Assembly: GCA_937926145.1 (NCBI GenBank)
Contig: CALANW010000073.1
Coordinates: 1 to 28,359, forward strand
Length of the DNA: 28,359 bases
Reading direction: 5' to 3'
From: an uncultured Ruminococcus sp.
Lineage (GTDB): Bacteria > Bacillota > Clostridia > Oscillospirales > Ruminococcaceae
In this document: positions 8,487-16,261 of the stretch, one piece after another
How the letters are laid out: the number at the start of each line of letters is the position of its first letter
Position numbering within the stretch: position 1 is the stretch's first letter
The notes under the pieces: model-generated
The model's input: the letters and a program-made list of their open reading frames with translations, nothing else
Told to the model about the DNA's origin: nothing
The model's database searches: none
Made by a program: the position numbers and the translations under genes

Positions 8487-9580
8487 TACGCCTTGATGTC
8501 CGAAGCCTTGACGGTAATGTAACCGACAGCAACGACCTTGCCCGATGAGATGTTTGCTACCTCGATAACGCTGCCCTCGGCTGCCGTGATCTCGGTAGTG
8601 CCGCTTGTAAGCTCCGTACCGCCGTAGCTTTCCGATGTCGTTCCATAAGCCGCACGAACGGAAGGGTTGACCTTGTACTGATAAGTCGTGCCCGTGTTGC
8701 CTGCGCTTACAGCTGCAACGGTCTTGCCCTTTGCCGAGCCTGCCGAAAGCGAAACCGTAAGAGCGGCAGGGGAGTACACCGTGCGGATAGCAACGGAACG
8801 CAGAACCTTATGACCGTAAGCCATACGACCCTGAACTGCACTCGCTCCGATGTACTGACCCGAACCGCCAAGGTCCTGAATATGTACGCCGACCTTGAAC
8901 TCTTCCGCTCTTGTCGCAAACTTCGGGTGACCTGCGATCATTGCAAGGTTAGCTGTGCTGTCGTTCCAATCAAGAACAAGGAAGCCTGCGATCTTGCCGA
9001 TAGCGCCCGTCTGAACTACCGTATCACCGAGAGCGGAAGCCTTGATAAATTCGGGAGCGTTGAGGATAAGCGCCGAAGTTTCGGGAGTAACAAGAAGATA
9101 ACGTCCGTTGATAGGAATGTTAGCCTTGTTCATAGCCGTGCGGATATCCACAATAGTGCTGTAAATGTTGTCCTTTGTGAGGGTTGCAACGTTCATCGGC
9201 GTAGAGCCTGCGATAAGCACGGAAGCGCCGTCATTGTCCTCCTGAAGTGCAAGGGAATAGCCTGCGCTGTCAAGACGGTCAGCAACAAGATTGTCGGGGA
9301 CTGTTGCTGCATCGTAGCCGTCAATGATCTCGTTTACAGCCTTATCCTTGTCAATGACGAAGTTCTCGTAGCTCGTTGAGCCGATGCCAGCCTTGATACC
9401 GTTCGCGCGGTCATAGTCGGAAACTGCGACCTCGGTATCTCTTACGGGTATCTTAACAAGTCCCGCCGCAGGTGAACCCTCATAGTCATTGTTGAATACA
9501 ACGCCGACCTTGAGTACGCTCTCCTGACGGAGCTTTGCAAGTACAAGCTTTGAATATCTTTCCTGTGATTCATGTGCCAT
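8486..9580 (-). CDS. Major capsid protein with C-terminal Ig-like domain
   Basis: A 364-residue coat protein. The N-terminus (SQERYSKLVLAKLRQESVL, then GLVKIPVRDTEVAVSDYDRANG) and the middle RYLLVTPETSALILNAPEFIKAS fit the P22-coat/gp5-like major capsid proteins of Clostridia siphophages. The HK97-like fold probably ends near residue 275 at SVAIRTVYSP. The last 90 residues (ALTVSLSAGSAKGK to VGYITVKASDIKA) are a Thr/Ser/Gly-rich beta domain of the Ig-like or decoration kind that would sit on the capsid surface. The start has GGAGGTAT upstream. The scaffold gene lies just before it. Confidence 0.88.
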   Translation of the reverse strand: MAHESQERYSKLVLAKLRQESVLKVGVVFNNDYEGSPAAGLVKIPVRDTEVAVSDYDRANGIKAGIGSTSYENFVIDKDKAVNEIIDGYDAATVPDNLVADRLDSAGYSLALQEDNDGASVLIAGSTPMNVATLTKDNIYSTIVDIRTAMNKANIPINGRYLLVTPETSALILNAPEFIKASALGDTVVQTGAIGKIAGFLVLDWNDSTANLAMIAGHPKFATRAEEFKVGVHIQDLGGSGQYIGASAVQGRMAYGHKVLRSVAIRTVYSPAALTVSLSAGSAKGKTVAAVSAGNTGTTYQYKVNPSVRAAYGTTSESYGGTELTSGTTEITAAEGSVIEVANISSGKVVAVGYITVKASDIKA

Positions 9581-9597
9581 ATTTTTTATACCTCCGA

Positions 9598-10176
9598 TTA
9601 AATTTTAATGTTCGGGTTTCGGGCAAGGAATGCCGCCGTCACCCCGTCTTTGTTGTTTGAGCCGCCCGAAAGGTCAACGCCCGTTGTGATGCCTTTCGTC
9701 TGAACAGCACCGCAGAATGACGGATATTTCGTTACTACCTCGTCAATAGCCTGCTCAATGGTCTTGCTGTCGCTCACCTTAGCCATAGCAAGCGCTATAA
9801 CGTCGTCTACGGCTTCGGGCTTCACGCCCTTGGAATAAGCCGTGCATCTGGCTTCTGCCGCCTCAGCACGCTTCACAGCCTCTGTCCTGCCGTTCTCTGC
9901 GGCGGTTATCTTTCCCTGCGAAAGCTGTTCCGCCGTTTTCTGACTGTCCTGCCATTCCTTAAAGGCTTTCAGCTCATCTTTCGAGGGCATATCCTTCTTT
10001 GCCCTGTCAAGCCTCTGCTTAACGATATCGTCAAGCTCTTTCTGCGTGAAGGTCTTTTCCGCACCCTCGTTCGTAGATACACCCTTTTCGTCCTGCGGAC
10101 TTACGGGCTGTGTTGGATCACCTCCGCTGTTTTCTGCCTGATTGGTTTCGGTTACGGTTGTGTTTGTTTCTGCCAT
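9598..10176 (-). CDS. Capsid scaffolding protein (DUF4355-like)
   Basis: A 192-residue protein with a disordered Asn/Thr/Gln-rich N-terminus (to about residue 40), then FTQKELDDIVKQRLDRAKKD and a long charged coiled coil, and a C-terminus ending in AAFLARNPNIKI. This plan, and its place just upstream of the major capsid gene, identify the scaffold that templates procapsid assembly. KELDDIVKxRLxRA is the usual mark of the DUF4355 scaffolds. The start is preceded by CGGAGGTAATTTCA. A terminator-like hairpin lies upstream at 10254-10295. Confidence 0.88.
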   Translation of the reverse strand: MAETNTTVTETNQAENSGGDPTQPVSPQDEKGVSTNEGAEKTFTQKELDDIVKQRLDRAKKDMPSKDELKAFKEWQDSQKTAEQLSQGKITAAENGRTEAVKRAEAAEARCTAYSKGVKPEAVDDVIALAMAKVSDSKTIEQAIDEVVTKYPSFCGAVQTKGITTGVDLSGGSNNKDGVTAAFLARNPNIKI

Positions 10177-10253
10177 TGAAATTACCTCCGTTTATAGCCT
10201 GTCGGCTGTTTATTCCGTGCGGATTTTAACGCCGTTCAGCACGTTTCGGGCAT

Positions 10254-10295
10254 AAAAATAGCGCTCTGTCCTCCAACTGTTGGAGAACCGAACGC
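10254..10295 (-). terminator. Strong hairpin/terminator upstream of scaffold gene
   Basis: On the minus strand GCGTTC, a G/A mismatch and GTTCTCCAA pair with TTGGAGGAC and GAGCGC across a 3-base loop. TATTTTTATG follows. The stem is about 16 positions long. It lies 78 bp before the scaffold start, in a gap of about 175 bp with no convincing gene. Confidence 0.75.
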
Positions 10296-10326
10296 TTATT
10301 TCTGTATTAAATTATTCGGGCATAGG

Positions 10327-10354
10327 AAAACCGCCTTGATTTCTCAAAGCGGTT
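10327..10354 (-). terminator. Terminator after the 50-aa gene
   Basis: AACCGCTTTGA pairs with TCAAGGCGGTT around a GAAA loop, with one G-U pair, and is followed by TTCC. The stem begins within the stop codon of the small gene. The U tract is short, so termination may be partial. Confidence 0.6.
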
Positions 10355-10505
10355 AGTCTGTATTTTTTACTTCTTTTTGCTGTTCAAGAAAATGTTTATA
10401 ACTTTCCTGCGCTTCCTTAGGAGCATCATCATTCACTACACGAATAAGACCTTCATAATGATACCATTCTTTTTTTGAGCACCAAAAATAATCAAATTTT
10501 CTCAT
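10353..10505 (-). CDS. 50-aa protein of unknown function next to the minor-capsid/zincin gene
   Basis: The reading frame begins MRKFDYFWCSKKEWYHYEG and ends EQQKEVKNTD. It is rich in aromatic residues at the N-terminus and has a likely helix (DDAPKEAQESYKHFLEQQ) at the C-terminus. It overlaps the end of the 614-aa gene by 14 bp, so it is probably coupled to it. Its base composition is AT-rich like the zincin end of that gene and unlike the capsid genes around it. I do not recognise a named family, though similar short proteins with a KEW-x-x-Y start seem familiar from Clostridia phages. One possibility is an immunity partner for the toxin-like domain; another is an ordinary accessory virion gene. 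Confidence 0.75.
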   Translation of the reverse strand: MRKFDYFWCSKKEWYHYEGLIRVVNDDAPKEAQESYKHFLEQQKEVKNTD

Positions 10506-12336
10506 TAATCATCGCCTCTTTCAAAAGTTTGATAAATTCCTCGGAGAAGTCGTTTGAATTTGATGATTTAGATTTACTGAGTATTTCGGGCGTGATTTCT
10601 TTCAGCTTGACATTTCTTGATTGTCTTTCATAGGGTACAAATATTGAATACTCAGATACGTTGTTGCACAAATAATCTAACAAATCCGTTTGTGAAATGT
10701 TCTCTTTGAATATATTATAATACGCTTGTTTTGCTATGTCAAGACCCTTTTCGCCATAAGTACGGGAAATAATATGCCCCATTTCGTGAACAGCAATTCC
10801 CGTAAAATCGGTAGCCGCAAGCTGATTATCTGCATTAAGGTTCTGATTTGTGATTTTGGCGTTTCTCATAGCCTTATTGTTGAAGCAAATGGTGTTGTTT
10901 ACCGTTTCCGCAAAGTCATCATCTGACATATTTGTAAATCGCAAGGTGATTTTCTGATTGATATTATATTCAGTTTTTAAACTGCTTATAGTATCTATCT
11001 GCTGTCGGAGCATTTCAATATCACCGTCGTATGTATTCGGCTGATATAGCTTTACGCCACGTTCCTTTGCGTATGCCGATATTTTTTCAAGTTCCTCCGC
11101 AGAATGTTTTTGAGAAACAGTTTTGCTCCAGTCGTTGGTAGATGAAGCCATTTTATTGTTCAGAGCCGCAAGCTCTTTGTTCGCCTTAGTCCTATACCCC
11201 TGCACCGTCAGCCTGTCTGCTTTCCTCGGAAGACCCGTTTTCTCGCAGTATTCGTTGTAAGCGGCTGTCCTGCGTTTTACTCTGTCCTTGGCGGCTTTTG
11301 CACCCTCTTTGTCACCTGCGGAGTTCAGCATCGAAACTTCACGCTTTGCCGAACGCACTTCACGTTCAAGCCTGCGCTGTTCCTGCTTCTGCTTGTAAAG
11401 CTTGTCGTTTTCCTCTTTATCATAAGGAAAATACGTCTGTGTGGAAACACCCTCGATATAAGGGTAAATATGATGCCCGCAGTTGATGCCGAGAATGCCG
11501 TCGGGTTCGCCGTAGCTCGAAGTTTTCCATGCAGGATATTTTCGGTTCTTGCCGCTTTTGCTGAAAATCCTGCCCTGATCGAGCGCGCATTTCGGTCTTG
11601 CACCCGCGTGTGAATCGACTTCCAAAAGGTCAATATCATAATCATTCATTCGGAAAAACTGTGCTTCATGCGCCGCATTGGAACAGGTCGTACGAACGTC
11701 CATATTGACATAAGCTTCGGGCGACCATTGCCGTCCTGCAGCGTCCACAAATGCAGGAATACCTTTCTCGGACATTTCCTTTATGCATTGCCGAACGGCT
11801 GTCTGTCGGCTCTCTGCGCCCATTATGACCTTGCCTGCCGCCTTGTTCAGCGTGTCAAGGTGCTGCTGCTTGTCTATGATCTCCGCCGCTTTGTTCACGG
11901 CAGCCGCCGCAGTAGTCTTTGCGAAGTACCGCATAACGGTGTTGACCTTGTTCAGGCGGTCTTTAGCCTGCTTGCTGTACATTGCCGCCGCCTGCAAAGC
12001 GGTTTCTTCCATCGGAACGGTCGTCCCCTCGATAATGCCGTCCGAAACAAGCTTTCCGAACCCCTCGTCCATATCCTTGACCGCCGCAAGAGCCGCCCTT
12101 GTCATTGCGATCTCTTCCATATCAGCAGCAATGTCCGAATATTCGGCAATGGTGCGGATATTTGCCCTGTCAAGCTTGCCGAGAGCCGCAAGCTGCTGTA
12201 TCTTCCATTGAGCCGTAGGAATGTCCGCCCGACCCTCGGAAAGATATTCGGCTATGTTCTGCAGCAGGTCATCTTCCATAGCAACAAGCACATCGGAACA
12301 TTCCTCAGCAAGCTCCATAAGTTCAAGCCGTGTCAA
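10492..12336 (-). CDS. Minor capsid protein (Phage_min_cap2/MuF-like) fused to a zincin metallopeptidase domain
   Basis: A 614-residue two-part protein. Residues 1 to about 310 are a minor capsid protein: a helical start, then the ASxxTCSNAAHEAQFF region, VDSHAGARPKCALDQGRIF near 245-265 and GINCGHHIYPYIEG near 285-300, the Cys/His pattern of Phage_min_cap2. A Lys/Arg-rich coiled linker runs to about 400. The C-terminal part carries HEMGH at residues 517-521 (bases 10774-10788), inside AVHEMGHIISRTYG, then NVSEYS and NDFSEEF. E599 or E600 could be the third zinc ligand. The DNA for the last 200 or so residues is visibly more AT-rich than the first half. The start is TTG at 12336 with a TTGA overlap on the portal gene. 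MuF-type phage toxins have this plan; the toxin role is inferred. Confidence 0.8.
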   Translation of the reverse strand: MTRLELMELAEECSDVLVAMEDDLLQNIAEYLSEGRADIPTAQWKIQQLAALGKLDRANIRTIAEYSDIAADMEEIAMTRAALAAVKDMDEGFGKLVSDGIIEGTTVPMEETALQAAAMYSKQAKDRLNKVNTVMRYFAKTTAAAAVNKAAEIIDKQQHLDTLNKAAGKVIMGAESRQTAVRQCIKEMSEKGIPAFVDAAGRQWSPEAYVNMDVRTTCSNAAHEAQFFRMNDYDIDLLEVDSHAGARPKCALDQGRIFSKSGKNRKYPAWKTSSYGEPDGILGINCGHHIYPYIEGVSTQTYFPYDKEENDKLYKQKQEQRRLEREVRSAKREVSMLNSAGDKEGAKAAKDRVKRRTAAYNEYCEKTGLPRKADRLTVQGYRTKANKELAALNNKMASSTNDWSKTVSQKHSAEELEKISAYAKERGVKLYQPNTYDGDIEMLRQQIDTISSLKTEYNINQKITLRFTNMSDDDFAETVNNTICFNNKAMRNAKITNQNLNADNQLAATDFTGIAVHEMGHIISRTYGEKGLDIAKQAYYNIFKENISQTDLLDYLCNNVSEYSIFVPYERQSRNVKLKEITPEILSKSKSSNSNDFSEEFIKLLKEAMINEKI

Positions 12337-13760
12337 GCCTTATCACCGCCGAAGAGATCGTCCAACTGCGCACCGCCCATATTCTGATCTTTGGCAATGC
12401 GCTCTATCTTTTTGAGAGCCGTTTCTTCATCGCACTTGAATATCTCCATAATAGCCTCTGCCTTGCTCTGTAAGCCTGCCGAAACGAGCTTGATGTTGTT
12501 GTCAATGAGAGTGTTCTCGTCAATTATGACGTTATCCTTGAAGCCTACGGAAAGCTTATATTCTGCCCTCGGAAGTTCACCAAGACTTATGCCAAGCTCT
12601 ATCACAGCCTTGCAGAATTCCTCAAAGAGTTCCACAAGCTGATTTTTATGCCCCTTGACAGTCCGAGCCGTCTTACTTTCCTGCGATATAACTTCCGTTG
12701 CGGTTTTCATACCCTCATTTGCATCGAAAGACAGCGTTCCTGCGGAAAGCCCCGTCTGAAAGCAGAGTATATTCAGCAGAGCATTGATAGCCCTGATATG
12801 CTCGTCCACTCGGAGCTCGATAGTGTTGTCGGTTATTTTTAGGTCCTTGTCCTCATCGCATTTCAGCGCAACATACGCCTCATCATCGGCATCGAAATAC
12901 CGAACTTCTAACCCCGTTGTCGGGTCAATTACGGTTTGAACACAACTGCTCGGTACGATTATTCTCTTTTTGCCGAGAACGAATTCCCTCGCAAAGCTGT
13001 CGAACGCAACATCAAGTGCTTTAAGCGTATCGAGCGCATTCGCATAGACCGAAATACCGAGTGGAACATAGAACTCTGCATTGTTCGCCACGTCAGGGCG
13101 GAAGTACTGAAAGGTCGGCATTGGGATATCCGATTCGGTAAAATCGGGAGCATCTCCGAACAGCTCGCTCAAAGGACAGCGTTCGCCGACAGCGGTTTCG
13201 CTGTTCGACTTGAAAAGAAACGTTTCCGTCCTGTTTTTACCGTCGGGAAGAAGCGTCTGCCGCTCGAAGATCGTGTAAAAGACCTTTCCCTTGACCAATG
13301 ACGAGCGGAAAACGGCGGAAGTAATGCGCTTGTTATCCCACGAAAGCGGAAGAAAATCCGCACCCGATATGTAGTTCACGCATATTTCCCCGTCTTTGAC
13401 ATACTCCCGAAGCACTCCGCCGCCCTCGGCAAACGAACGGGCGATAAGCTCGGGAACGTGCTTCCAGAACCCTTGCTCGTTCATTACTTTGTCAATGTAC
13501 TCCTTGTACTGCTCATTGTCGCAGGCTATCTCGACCTGTTCCGCAAAGCAGAGGACAGACAGCTCATCGCAAAGCGTCTTTCCTGCGTTCAGCAGGTTCA
13601 TTCGGCGCAAACCCTTTTTGTATAACCCCGAACGCCTGACCGTGTTCCAGTACGGCTTGCCCTTGTAAACCTCCGTCCAGCTGTACATATCGTTGTAAAA
13701 CTTTTCAAGGCTCGGTGCGTCCTCGTTCGGGAACGCCGCCGTATAGTCGTTTAATATCAA
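12333..13760 (-). CDS. Portal protein
   Basis: A 475-residue portal protein, the dodecameric ring at the capsid vertex through which DNA is packed. It lies directly after the large terminase, as usual. Recognisable parts are the start EKFYNDMYSWTEVYKGKPYW, the region NLLNAGKTLCDELSVLCFAE, FLPLSWDNKRITSAVF, and the C-terminal TATEVISQESKTARTVKGHK that precedes a helical tail. These fit the SPP1/A118-like portal proteins. The start is TTG at 13760 with AAGGTGAT five bases upstream; no ATG is better placed. The gene ends with a TTGA overlap on the minor capsid gene. Confidence 0.9.
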   Translation of the reverse strand: MILNDYTAAFPNEDAPSLEKFYNDMYSWTEVYKGKPYWNTVRRSGLYKKGLRRMNLLNAGKTLCDELSVLCFAEQVEIACDNEQYKEYIDKVMNEQGFWKHVPELIARSFAEGGGVLREYVKDGEICVNYISGADFLPLSWDNKRITSAVFRSSLVKGKVFYTIFERQTLLPDGKNRTETFLFKSNSETAVGERCPLSELFGDAPDFTESDIPMPTFQYFRPDVANNAEFYVPLGISVYANALDTLKALDVAFDSFAREFVLGKKRIIVPSSCVQTVIDPTTGLEVRYFDADDEAYVALKCDEDKDLKITDNTIELRVDEHIRAINALLNILCFQTGLSAGTLSFDANEGMKTATEVISQESKTARTVKGHKNQLVELFEEFCKAVIELGISLGELPRAEYKLSVGFKDNVIIDENTLIDNNIKLVSAGLQSKAEAIMEIFKCDEETALKKIERIAKDQNMGGAQLDDLFGGDKA

Positions 13761-13764
13761 TTTA

Positions 13765-15000
13765 TCACCTTACCCTTACATTCAGAATATCTTTCATATA
13801 CGGCTCTGTGGAATACTCCTGCGCATCGAGGTTGTCAATGTTTGTCGTTCCATCGTCAAGGCGGATATCCGCAGTTTCGCTGTCCGCCCACATTGCTTCC
13901 GAGAATGCGTCTATCGTTGCCGTGCAGCTTTTGTGTATCTTGTACCGTCCTGCACCCTGCAAAATGCAGTAGAAACGGATACGGTCGTTTATTTCTTTTT
14001 TACGCGCGTTGTGAACGTTTATCTTCCAGCCGTTCTGTGCAGCTTCGGCTTTTATTCCACCGATGAGCGTCTGTTCTGTGTTGTCGCAGTACATATCGGT
14101 CACGGGAAAACGTCCGCCTGCAATGAGCCTGCACTCTTCGATGAATTTCCCAAGGTCATCATAAAGCTGTTTCGGCGTTGCAGCGTCCTTCCTGCGGTAG
14201 TCGTGTATCGTTATGATCTCACGGAAACCTCTTGTAAAAGCCGTACAGTTAAAAGCGTGAGCCGATGAACCGCCGCCGAAGTCTACGCCTATCGTTGCAA
14301 AGATGATGTCATCAGGCAGGCTGTCAATGATAAAATCCTGCGGAGTGTCGGCAAAGTTGCGGTAGATAAGCCCCTCTGCGTTCACCCAGTCGCCTAAAAT
14401 GTATCGGTCATAGTAGATCGTACCCTGATATTCACGCTTCAGATTTTCCACAAAATCAGCCGAGAGGAAAGGGTTATCATCGAGCGTGTATTTCTGACAG
14501 TAGATGTCCGCATCGCTGTCAAGAAATTTCTTGAACCAATGATGCCGACCCTCGGGGTTGCACGTCCCGTCAAAGCGGCTGTAAGGCTTGTCAAGTCGGG
14601 ATTTGAGCATATCGAAAACGCCTTGATGCCATGTCACGACCTCGTCACCGTAGCAGTATTTGATAGACGAACCTCGAAGCCTGTCGACCTGCGTTATCTT
14701 ATCCGCACCAAGACAGTAGCAATGTTCGCCGAACAGCTCCGCCGTGTTATCCGAGCGAATGTCCGTCACGAATGCCGAACCCCACATATCACGGAGTGGT
14801 TCGATGATGTTTCTCTGTAAAGTGCCTTTTGTATTGCCGAGAAGAACCACAAGCCCCTCTTTGCCTGCGACAGCTCTTATGCGCTTTGGGATAACGAAGT
14901 AGTCCATATAGGTCTTGCCCGAACGGGTAGCACCCGACTTCACGTTCCAACGGTGCGTTGCCGAGCGGAAATATTCCTGCTGCATAGGAGAAAAAGCCAT
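13765..15000 (-). CDS. terL: Terminase large subunit (TerL)
   Basis: The packaging motor, 411 residues. The ATPase domain has a Walker A GATRSGKT at 23-30, and a Walker B strand SIKYCYGDE ending at D119-E120. The nuclease domain carries conserved acids in GVDFGGG (D240) and TDMYCDN (D302, D306). The N-terminal MQQEYFRSATHRWNVKSGATRSGK and the spacing match the PBSX/XtmB-like terminases. It cuts and translocates phage DNA at the portal. It begins with a TAATG overlap on the small subunit stop, so the two are coupled. Confidence 0.95.
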   Translation of the reverse strand: MAFSPMQQEYFRSATHRWNVKSGATRSGKTYMDYFVIPKRIRAVAGKEGLVVLLGNTKGTLQRNIIEPLRDMWGSAFVTDIRSDNTAELFGEHCYCLGADKITQVDRLRGSSIKYCYGDEVVTWHQGVFDMLKSRLDKPYSRFDGTCNPEGRHHWFKKFLDSDADIYCQKYTLDDNPFLSADFVENLKREYQGTIYYDRYILGDWVNAEGLIYRNFADTPQDFIIDSLPDDIIFATIGVDFGGGSSAHAFNCTAFTRGFREIITIHDYRRKDAATPKQLYDDLGKFIEECRLIAGGRFPVTDMYCDNTEQTLIGGIKAEAAQNGWKINVHNARKKEINDRIRFYCILQGAGRYKIHKSCTATIDAFSEAMWADSETADIRLDDGTTNIDNLDAQEYSTEPYMKDILNVRVR

Positions 15001-15452
15001 TATTCGCCGCCCCCAATCTTGGAAAGCACTTCGTCAAGCTTCGAGAGTGCGTCAGAGGTGTCTTCAAGCGGCTTTTCTCTCCACCCCTTGAAATTGTTCG
15101 TAAGCGAGAACTTCGCCCCGTTCACGCCGTCACGGTCGTACAAGCGGCGCTCTGCGTATTCCTCGCAACGGGATTTCGCAACGGTGATGATGTCGTTGAA
15201 CTTGTCCGAACGTGCCTGATAATTAAGAAGGGACTGCCTTGTCTTGAACCCAAGAGCAAGAGCCAGTCCCGTTACAGTAGGAGGGTGAGCGCCGACTATC
15301 ACGGGTTCACCATTCTTGTCATATACAACAGTTTTGCCGCCGCTGTCGGTCAGAACGTGACCCTCGCAGTCCTTGAAATACTCCTCGATAGCCGCCGACA
15401 TTTCCGCAGCGGACTTATATCGGAGCGGATTTGTTTTGCCCGTGATCTTCAC
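15000..15452 (-). CDS. terS: Terminase small subunit (TerS)
   Basis: A 150-residue DNA-recognition subunit that selects phage DNA for packaging. It starts MKITGKTNPLRYKSAAEMSAAIEEYF and has VTGLALALGFKTRQSLLNYQ, a helix-turn-helix-like part near residues 60-80. RCEEYAERRLYDRDGVNGAKFSLTNNF follows, the standard ending of the gp3-like small terminases. The ribosome binding site is AGGAGGTG. It is the first gene after the candidate late promoter and terminator at 15466-15549. Confidence 0.9.
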   Translation of the reverse strand: MKITGKTNPLRYKSAAEMSAAIEEYFKDCEGHVLTDSGGKTVVYDKNGEPVIVGAHPPTVTGLALALGFKTRQSLLNYQARSDKFNDIITVAKSRCEEYAERRLYDRDGVNGAKFSLTNNFKGWREKPLEDTSDALSKLDEVLSKIGGGE

Positions 15453-15465
15453 CTCCTTTTAGGTA

Positions 15466-15500
15466 TAAAAAAATCCGCTGACAGAAAACTGTAAGCGGAT
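15466..15500 (-). terminator. Intrinsic terminator before the terminase operon
   Basis: ATCCGCTTACAG pairs with CTGTCAGCGGAT around TTTT with one mismatch, followed by seven T residues. It ends the early operon after the ArpU-like gene. It also stands about 15 bases after the predicted start of the late promoter, so it would stop late transcripts as well. Confidence 0.88.
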
Positions 15501-15519
15501 ATAATAATTTCATTATATC
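15498..15519 (-). promoter_or_regulatory. Inverted repeat over the late start site (candidate operator)
   Basis: GATATAAT and ATTATATC form perfect 8-bp arms around a 6-bp spacer, immediately downstream of the -10 box. The predicted start (about 15514) falls within the first arm, so it is more likely a DNA-binding site than an RNA hairpin. The other arm shares three bases with the terminator stem. Confidence 0.55.
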
Positions 15520-15520
15520 A

Positions 15521-15549
15521 ATTTTAGCACAAACATAGTGACAAGTCAA
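15521..15549 (-). promoter_or_regulatory. Candidate late promoter
   Basis: On the minus strand TTGACT (15549-15544), a 17-bp spacer and TAAAAT (15526-15521), with TGC before the -10 box making it extended. The -35 box overlaps the stop codon of the ArpU/RinA-like gene. Confidence 0.7.
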
Positions 15550-15965
15550 GCCTTTTTTGAAATTTCTTCAAGGGCGTATCCGTGAAGTCTATGTATCTGT
15601 CGGATATTGACGTTCAGCTCCATTGCGATCTGCTCCCAGGACTTACAGTAGAGATAGCGCATATTGAGAACTTGCCGCCTTTTATCATCTTCCACAAGAT
15701 AGATGAGCTTTCCTGCCGCACGGTACGGCACCAACAAAAACTCTCTGCACCTGTTCATCTCGGCTTCACGGTCGGACAGCTCGCAGTATGCATTTTCAAC
15801 AGCGTTTCCGTTATGCTCAAATTCTGCTCCCGTGCCGTTGTATCGGATAGCCTTGCCGCCCGTGAGCTTGCGTTCAAAGTTTCTGTATCTGTCCCTCGCT
15901 TTGAAATACTGCAAGCCCGCCGACCTTGCCTTGCCGAGTATTTCCTTGACTTCCGTTGTCGTCAT
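15546..15965 (-). CDS. ArpU/RinA-like late transcription regulator (DUF1492-type)
   Basis: A 139-residue protein whose last 50 residues (RRQVLNMRYLYCKSWEQIAM, then LNVNIRQIHRLHGYALEEIS) are a sigma-70 region-4-like helix-turn-helix. The N-terminal half is a charged helical region. This is the plan of the DUF1492/ArpU/RinA regulators that activate late genes in Gram-positive siphophages. It sits at the end of the early operon just before the terminase genes, as is usual. The ribosome binding site is AGGAGGGAG. The adjacent start-site dyad and terminator are plausible targets. Confidence 0.82.
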   Translation of the reverse strand: MTTTEVKEILGKARSAGLQYFKARDRYRNFERKLTGGKAIRYNGTGAEFEHNGNAVENAYCELSDREAEMNRCREFLLVPYRAAGKLIYLVEDDKRRQVLNMRYLYCKSWEQIAMELNVNIRQIHRLHGYALEEISKKA

Positions 15966-15998
15966 CTTCTCCCTCCTATAAGCCGTGTCTAAAATTGG

Positions 15999-16261
15999 TT
16001 AATCGTCATCGTCTTTTTCATCATCACCGAAGAACACATTGTAAGTCTTACCGTCCATCTCAAAAGACGTTTCGGTATCACTAAGGCAAGACCAGTCAAG
16101 TTTTTGACCGCAAAAACTTCTGTCATTTTTGAAATGATATCGTCCTCGTCAGCAGTAAACGGTACTTCAAATTCAAATTGAATATCAATGTCATCATCTG
16201 TTGCGTGACCTAATATCTTTTTGGTGGGAAGTTCTTTGCCGTTGATATATTGCTTTATCAT
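15999..16261 (-). pseudogene. Small acidic unknown protein with a one-base frameshift
   Basis: The frame starting at ATG 16261 (ATGA overlap with the upstream gene) reads MIKQYINGKELPTKKILGHA and continues plausibly to EVF at residue 50. It then turns into basic, low-quality sequence ending at 15989. One frame away the same DNA reads CGQKLDWSCLSDTETSFEMD, then GKTYNVFFGDDEKDDDD and a stop at 15999. The joined product would be 87 residues and acidic like its first half. A run of five T residues (16112-16116) that should be six explains the break. I do not know the function; it has no recognisable domain. Confidence 0.7.

Noticed and set aside
10201..10310. A minus-strand frame reading VRFSNSWRTERYFYARN then VLNGVKIRTE before the scaffold
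   Set aside because: It has no usable start codon or ribosome binding site, and the strong hairpin at 10254-10295 explains the conserved-looking sequence better. It might be a gene remnant.
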